A DNA stretch of 32,419 nucleotides from positions 1 through 32,419 of the forward strand of contig SCQS01000061.1 of NCBI GenBank assembly GCA_004299705.1, given 5' to 3'. A program made the translations under genes and the position numbers. Shown piece by piece: positions 29,344-32,419 of the stretch (positions are counted from its first letter, which is position 1; the number at the start of each line of letters is the position of its first letter). The notes below the pieces were generated by a model. It saw only the letters and a program-made list of their open reading frames with translations. It searched no databases and was not told where the DNA came from. The DNA is from Rhodanobacteraceae bacterium (GTDB lineage Bacteria > Pseudomonadota > Gammaproteobacteria > Xanthomonadales > Rhodanobacteraceae).

Positions 29344-32184
29344 CTACATCTTGAATCGTATGCCCAGTCCCACGGTGCGGTCCGTATACCTGATATCGCG
29401 TGGCCGGCTCTCACCAGAGCCCCAGTACTGGTGCAGCACCGCACCGAACAGGTTGGTCGCGTTCAGAACCACCGTGAAGCGCTTGTTCACATCGTACGCC
29501 AGTGAAAAGTCCACCCGGTTGGGCAATACGACTTCGTCGTAAACACCCGCCACGGTCGGCTGATTGAATCCGTCGATGAACCGGCTGCGGTAGTTGTATG
29601 CGAGCCGCGCAGACCACCCATGGTGCTCATACATCAACACCACGTTGCCGTTGTTCTTGGAAACGTTCTGCAGTGGGGAGATAACCGTCGGCCCGCCAAT
29701 ATATTGAGGTGACCGCGTATCGCCATTGATGTACGTGTAGTTGAACTGCAGACCCAGCCCCTTCCAGGCGCCAGGCAAGAAGTCGAAGAACTGCTGGTAG
29801 GTCAGTTCGACTCCGTCCAGGAAACCCTTGCCAGCGCTCTGTGGCGACGACAACTGATAGGCTTGACCACCTATGGTGACGTCAGTGACATAGTTCTGGA
29901 TGTAACCGTTGATCTTGCGATAGAAGAGCGCGGCGCTCGCATAGCTGGCAGGCCCGAAATACCATTCGAGAGATGCATCGAAGTTCGTCGATCGAATGGG
30001 GCTCAAGTTCGGGTTTCCACTCGCTGCAATGCCCGCCCGGTTGATAGTGCCCGGATTGAGCGAAGTGGACGGATTCAATGAGCCGAAACCTGGGTAGGTA
30101 ACGGTCTTGGCAGCGTCCAGGCGCAGCAACAAATCGTCGCGCAGATGCCAGTTGAAGCTGATGTTGGGCAAATAGACAGGTGCGTTCGTCGAATCACGTA
30201 TGGGCGTATAAATGCCTGTTGAGGTGTTGAAGGAGAATGCACGGAGGTTGCGGTTTATCCGCTCGACCCGCATCCCGATCAAGCCGTCAAAAGGCATTCC
30301 CAACAGTTGCCCCCCATATCCCAGTTGCAGATAGCCTGCATAGGACTTTTCGTCGATGTTGTAGAACCGGCCGGGGTTCTCGGGCGCGAGCCCGGGTGCA
30401 AGGCCGTACAGCGCGCGGATCGCATCGGCATTGTTGACAAGGTAGTTGTAGCAACCCGTCAACCAATTGACCGGGAGGGCCGACGTCTTGGGCATGCTGC
30501 AGAAGTAGCCATTCGGGAAACGCGCAATGACTTGATTTGCCGGATTCGGATTGAGCGCGATGTTGCCCGTGCCACCCGGCGGCGGCGTCGAGATATCGAC
30601 GCTACCACGATATTGCGCTTTGTGGTCGGCATAGCGCACTCCAAAGTCGAGGTATCGGAAGAAGTCACCGTTGAGGTCGTAGGTGCCGTCCGCGCGCCAC
30701 GCGACTTGCTTCGCACGCTGGTTGTTCCAGTCTTGAAAAAGCCCGTTGAGGTAGAAATTCGCAGGATTGGTGGCGGGGGCATCGCCCAACGACCAGTTCT
30801 GATGGTTTCCCTCGGTGCCTGTCCATACGGTCGTGATGGGACCTTTGAGAAAAGTGTCGACGATGAACGTGTTGTCTTCGAATGACGTGGAGTTGAACGT
30901 GAGGTCAGTCGACAGGTTCAGCCGGTAGCCGTGCCACTTGGCACCGATCGAATTCTGGATATCGTGCCCCCAGAGCTGGTGTGCTTGCGTACTGGTCGCC
31001 GCGTAAGTGTTGCCGTGCCAGGTGCCACCATTGGCATCGCAGATTGTCTGCCCGATGTAAGGACTCCCGGTCAGCTGATCGGCGTAGCAGGTGCTGCTCA
31101 CCGACAGGTTGGATGGCGCGACCACGCCCACCGGAAAACTGAAGAAGAACGGCTGGTCGTAGTTGTCGTGATCCCAGTCGTACAATCCCTCGACGTAGAC
31201 CTCGGTGTGCTCGTTCGGTGCCCATTGCAACGCGTAGTTGAACTCGCCCCTCTTGCGAAAGCCGATGTTGTAGTCCGCGCCGAAGCCGTTCGGTGCCGCA
31301 ATCAAGTTCCCGCTGGATGTACGGATCGGGTGTCCGGACCCATCGGTGAGCAGTTTGGGAAAGTCACCCCATACTGCGTTGTAATCGTAATGCTGTTGCA
31401 TATATCCGAAGTTGACCAGTGCTCCGACTTTTCCGATTCCGGTTTGCCAATTCTTGCTTAGCAACAGGCTGGCCGTGGGGTCGGTATGTGCGCCGTACTT
31501 GCTGTTTGTCTCAGTCAAGGTGCCGGCAACCTTGCTGTCCTTGAAATCAAACGGTCGGTAGAGCTCGATATTGACCACGCCAGCGATGCCACCATCAGGA
31601 AGACTTGCGTCACTCGTCTTGTAGACGGTCAGGGACTTCACCGCTGTCGCTGGCAAATTCTGGAACGCAAAGCTGCGACCTACGCCGCTGAAAATGTTTC
31701 GACTATTCAAGGTCGTGATGACGTTCGGCAAGCCGCGCACGACGACCGAGGTGGTTTCACTTTGAAAATCGGGCGCGACCTGCACACCAGGGATGCGTTG
31801 AAGCGCGTCGGCGACACTGTTGTCGGGAAGTTTTCCGATATCTTCGGCCACAACCGAGTCGGTGATCATGCGCGAATCGCGTTTCATCGACTCAGCACTT
31901 TGCAGACTGCCGCGGATCCCCGTCACCGTGATGGTGCCCAATGTGATAGGTTCCTGCTTCTTGCCGGGACGTTTTTTCGTGTTCTGCACGCTGTTGGCCC
32001 GGACAGTTTGATCCGACGTACTGGAAGCTTGGGTGGTCGCAGCCTGAGTAGTGCCGGCTGTGGTCTGCGCTGGTGTTGTCCGGGTGCCTGGCGCGGGTTC
32101 AGCCGCGCGGGCAGGGTAAAGGCTGAGTCCGATGGCGCTGGCGAGCAGCGTGGTTGCGAAGGAAGCCAAGATCGGATGTTTCAT
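29344..32184 (-). CDS. TonB-dependent receptor, Xanthomonas/Caulobacter oligosaccharide type
   Basis: This 946-residue outer-membrane transporter uses TonB energy to import oligosaccharides. The signal peptide ends near YPARAA (about residue 28). A Thr/Gln-rich stretch follows, then the TonB-box-like ITVTG (about 85-89), then the plug with MKRDSRMITDSVVAEDIGKL and SVADALQRIPGVQV. The rest is a 22-strand barrel. The protein ends GIRFKM, with Met instead of the usual final aromatic residue. The frame has ATGs at 32214, 32190 and 32184. The last begins a normal signal peptide, but none has a strong ribosome site. Base composition is lower in GC than the dgo and mannose genes. Its likely cargo is arabino-oligosaccharides, inferred from the neighbours GH93 and GH43. 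Confidence 0.92.
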   Translation of the reverse strand: MKHPILASFATTLLASAIGLSLYPARAAEPAPGTRTTPAQTTAGTTQAATTQASSTSDQTVRANSVQNTKKRPGKKQEPITLGTITVTGIRGSLQSAESMKRDSRMITDSVVAEDIGKLPDNSVADALQRIPGVQVAPDFQSETTSVVVRGLPNVITTLNSRNIFSGVGRSFAFQNLPATAVKSLTVYKTSDASLPDGGIAGVVNIELYRPFDFKDSKVAGTLTETNSKYGAHTDPTASLLLSKNWQTGIGKVGALVNFGYMQQHYDYNAVWGDFPKLLTDGSGHPIRTSSGNLIAAPNGFGADYNIGFRKRGEFNYALQWAPNEHTEVYVEGLYDWDHDNYDQPFFFSFPVGVVAPSNLSVSSTCYADQLTGSPYIGQTICDANGGTWHGNTYAATSTQAHQLWGHDIQNSIGAKWHGYRLNLSTDLTFNSTSFEDNTFIVDTFLKGPITTVWTGTEGNHQNWSLGDAPATNPANFYLNGLFQDWNNQRAKQVAWRADGTYDLNGDFFRYLDFGVRYADHKAQYRGSVDISTPPPGGTGNIALNPNPANQVIARFPNGYFCSMPKTSALPVNWLTGCYNYLVNNADAIRALYGLAPGLAPENPGRFYNIDEKSYAGYLQLGYGGQLLGMPFDGLIGMRVERINRNLRAFSFNTSTGIYTPIRDSTNAPVYLPNISFNWHLRDDLLLRLDAAKTVTYPGFGSLNPSTSLNPGTINRAGIAASGNPNLSPIRSTNFDASLEWYFGPASYASAALFYRKINGYIQNYVTDVTIGGQAYQLSSPQSAGKGFLDGVELTYQQFFDFLPGAWKGLGLQFNYTYINGDTRSPQYIGGPTVISPLQNVSKNNGNVVLMYEHHGWSARLAYNYRSRFIDGFNQPTVAGVYDEVVLPNRVDFSLAYDVNKRFTVVLNATNLFGAVLHQYWGSGESRPRDIRYTDRTVGLGIRFKM

Positions 32185-32307
32185 GAGCATATCCCAGTGT
32201 GTTTGTCGATGCATGGGGAACGCAACGCCGGTGCCCGACCCGCTGGCCAATGCCGCTGCCGGGATCGTTTTTTGCCGCCGGTATTGAAAACCACATTGCC
32301 CGTTTCG

Positions 32308-32332
32308 AATAGTAGTACTATTGACTAATAGT
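32308..32332. promoter_or_regulatory. Palindromic operator cluster upstream of the TonB receptor
   Basis: A perfect 15-base palindrome AATAGTAGTACTATT (32308-32322) overlaps a second inverted repeat ACTATT-GACT-AATAGT (32317-32332). This gives three half-sites in alternating orientation inside an AT-rich island, 124 bases before the receptor start. The spacing suggests binding of a dimeric repressor or activator. No regulator gene for it is in the window. Confidence 0.55.
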
Positions 32333-32419
32333 AATACCATATGAGCAACATACTATGGTCATGAAGCCTTGTCATGCGGCGATGCAGCATCGTTGCCGGT
32401 ATGTCGGTTTGGGCGTGAT

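Noticed and set aside
32354-32419. Open frame on the + strand starting ATGGTCATGAAG and running to the window end
   Set aside because: Only about 22 codons are visible, with no ribosome-binding site and no recognisable start. It could be the start of a divergent gene, but the window ends too soon to support it.

Overview
The window is a GC-rich chromosomal segment of a gammaproteobacterium. It is most likely one of the Xanthomonadales (Rhodanobacteraceae/Xanthomonadaceae). The pointers are the UbiH/UbiI pair, PilS/PilR, a Xanthomonas/Caulobacter-type TonB receptor, an AGE-family mannose isomerase next to a GH92 mannosidase, and many short GC-rich palindromic repeats between genes. This placement comes from gene content only; there is no rRNA in the window.

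Region 1 (1-8.7 kb) is mostly housekeeping. It holds a lower-GC orphan gene with a possible HEPN-like end, then a leftward trio (DUF6580-like membrane protein, PduO-type cobalamin adenosyltransferase, histone-deacetylase-family hydrolase). These are followed by the rightward ubiquinone hydroxylase pair ubiH-ubiI, a secreted dienelactone-hydrolase-like protein, ispB (leftward) and ssb (rightward). Palindromic repeats are prominent here. One lies in frame inside ubiH, one forms the 3' end of the dienelactone hydrolase gene, and a pair of MITE-like double-hairpin elements sits at 2.5 and 8.7 kb.

Region 2 (8.8-15.8 kb) is an alpha-mannoside utilisation locus. A leftward operon with three ATGA overlaps (lacI-type regulator, FucP-type MFS transporter, PfkB fructokinase, AGE-family isomerase) is divergent from a secreted GH92 alpha-mannosidase. 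Two identical LacI-type operators lie in the divergent intergenic region. The inferred route is alpha-mannoside to mannose (GH92), import, mannose to fructose (AGE isomerase), fructose to fructose-6-phosphate.

Region 3 (16-19.4 kb) holds pilS-pilR, the two-component system for type IV pilin, and a tRNA-Thr(CGT) with its own promoter and terminator. Region 4 (19.5-26.2 kb) is a seven-gene leftward operon that encodes a complete De Ley-Doudoroff galactose pathway. Its order is dgoR, dgoK, dgoA, dgoD, an SDR sugar dehydrogenase, an SMP-30 lactonase and a sugar-porter MFS. It has a recognisable promoter, and a GntR-type operator covers the predicted transcription start.

Region 5 (26.5-32.4 kb) looks like an arabinan-uptake locus: a secreted GH43, a secreted GH93/sialidase-fold protein with a C-terminal carbohydrate-binding module, and a TonB-dependent receptor. 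Together, regions 2, 4 and 5 describe an organism that degrades plant or fungal polysaccharides and takes up mannose, galactose and arabinose. No prophage, CRISPR array, rRNA or complete insertion sequence was found.
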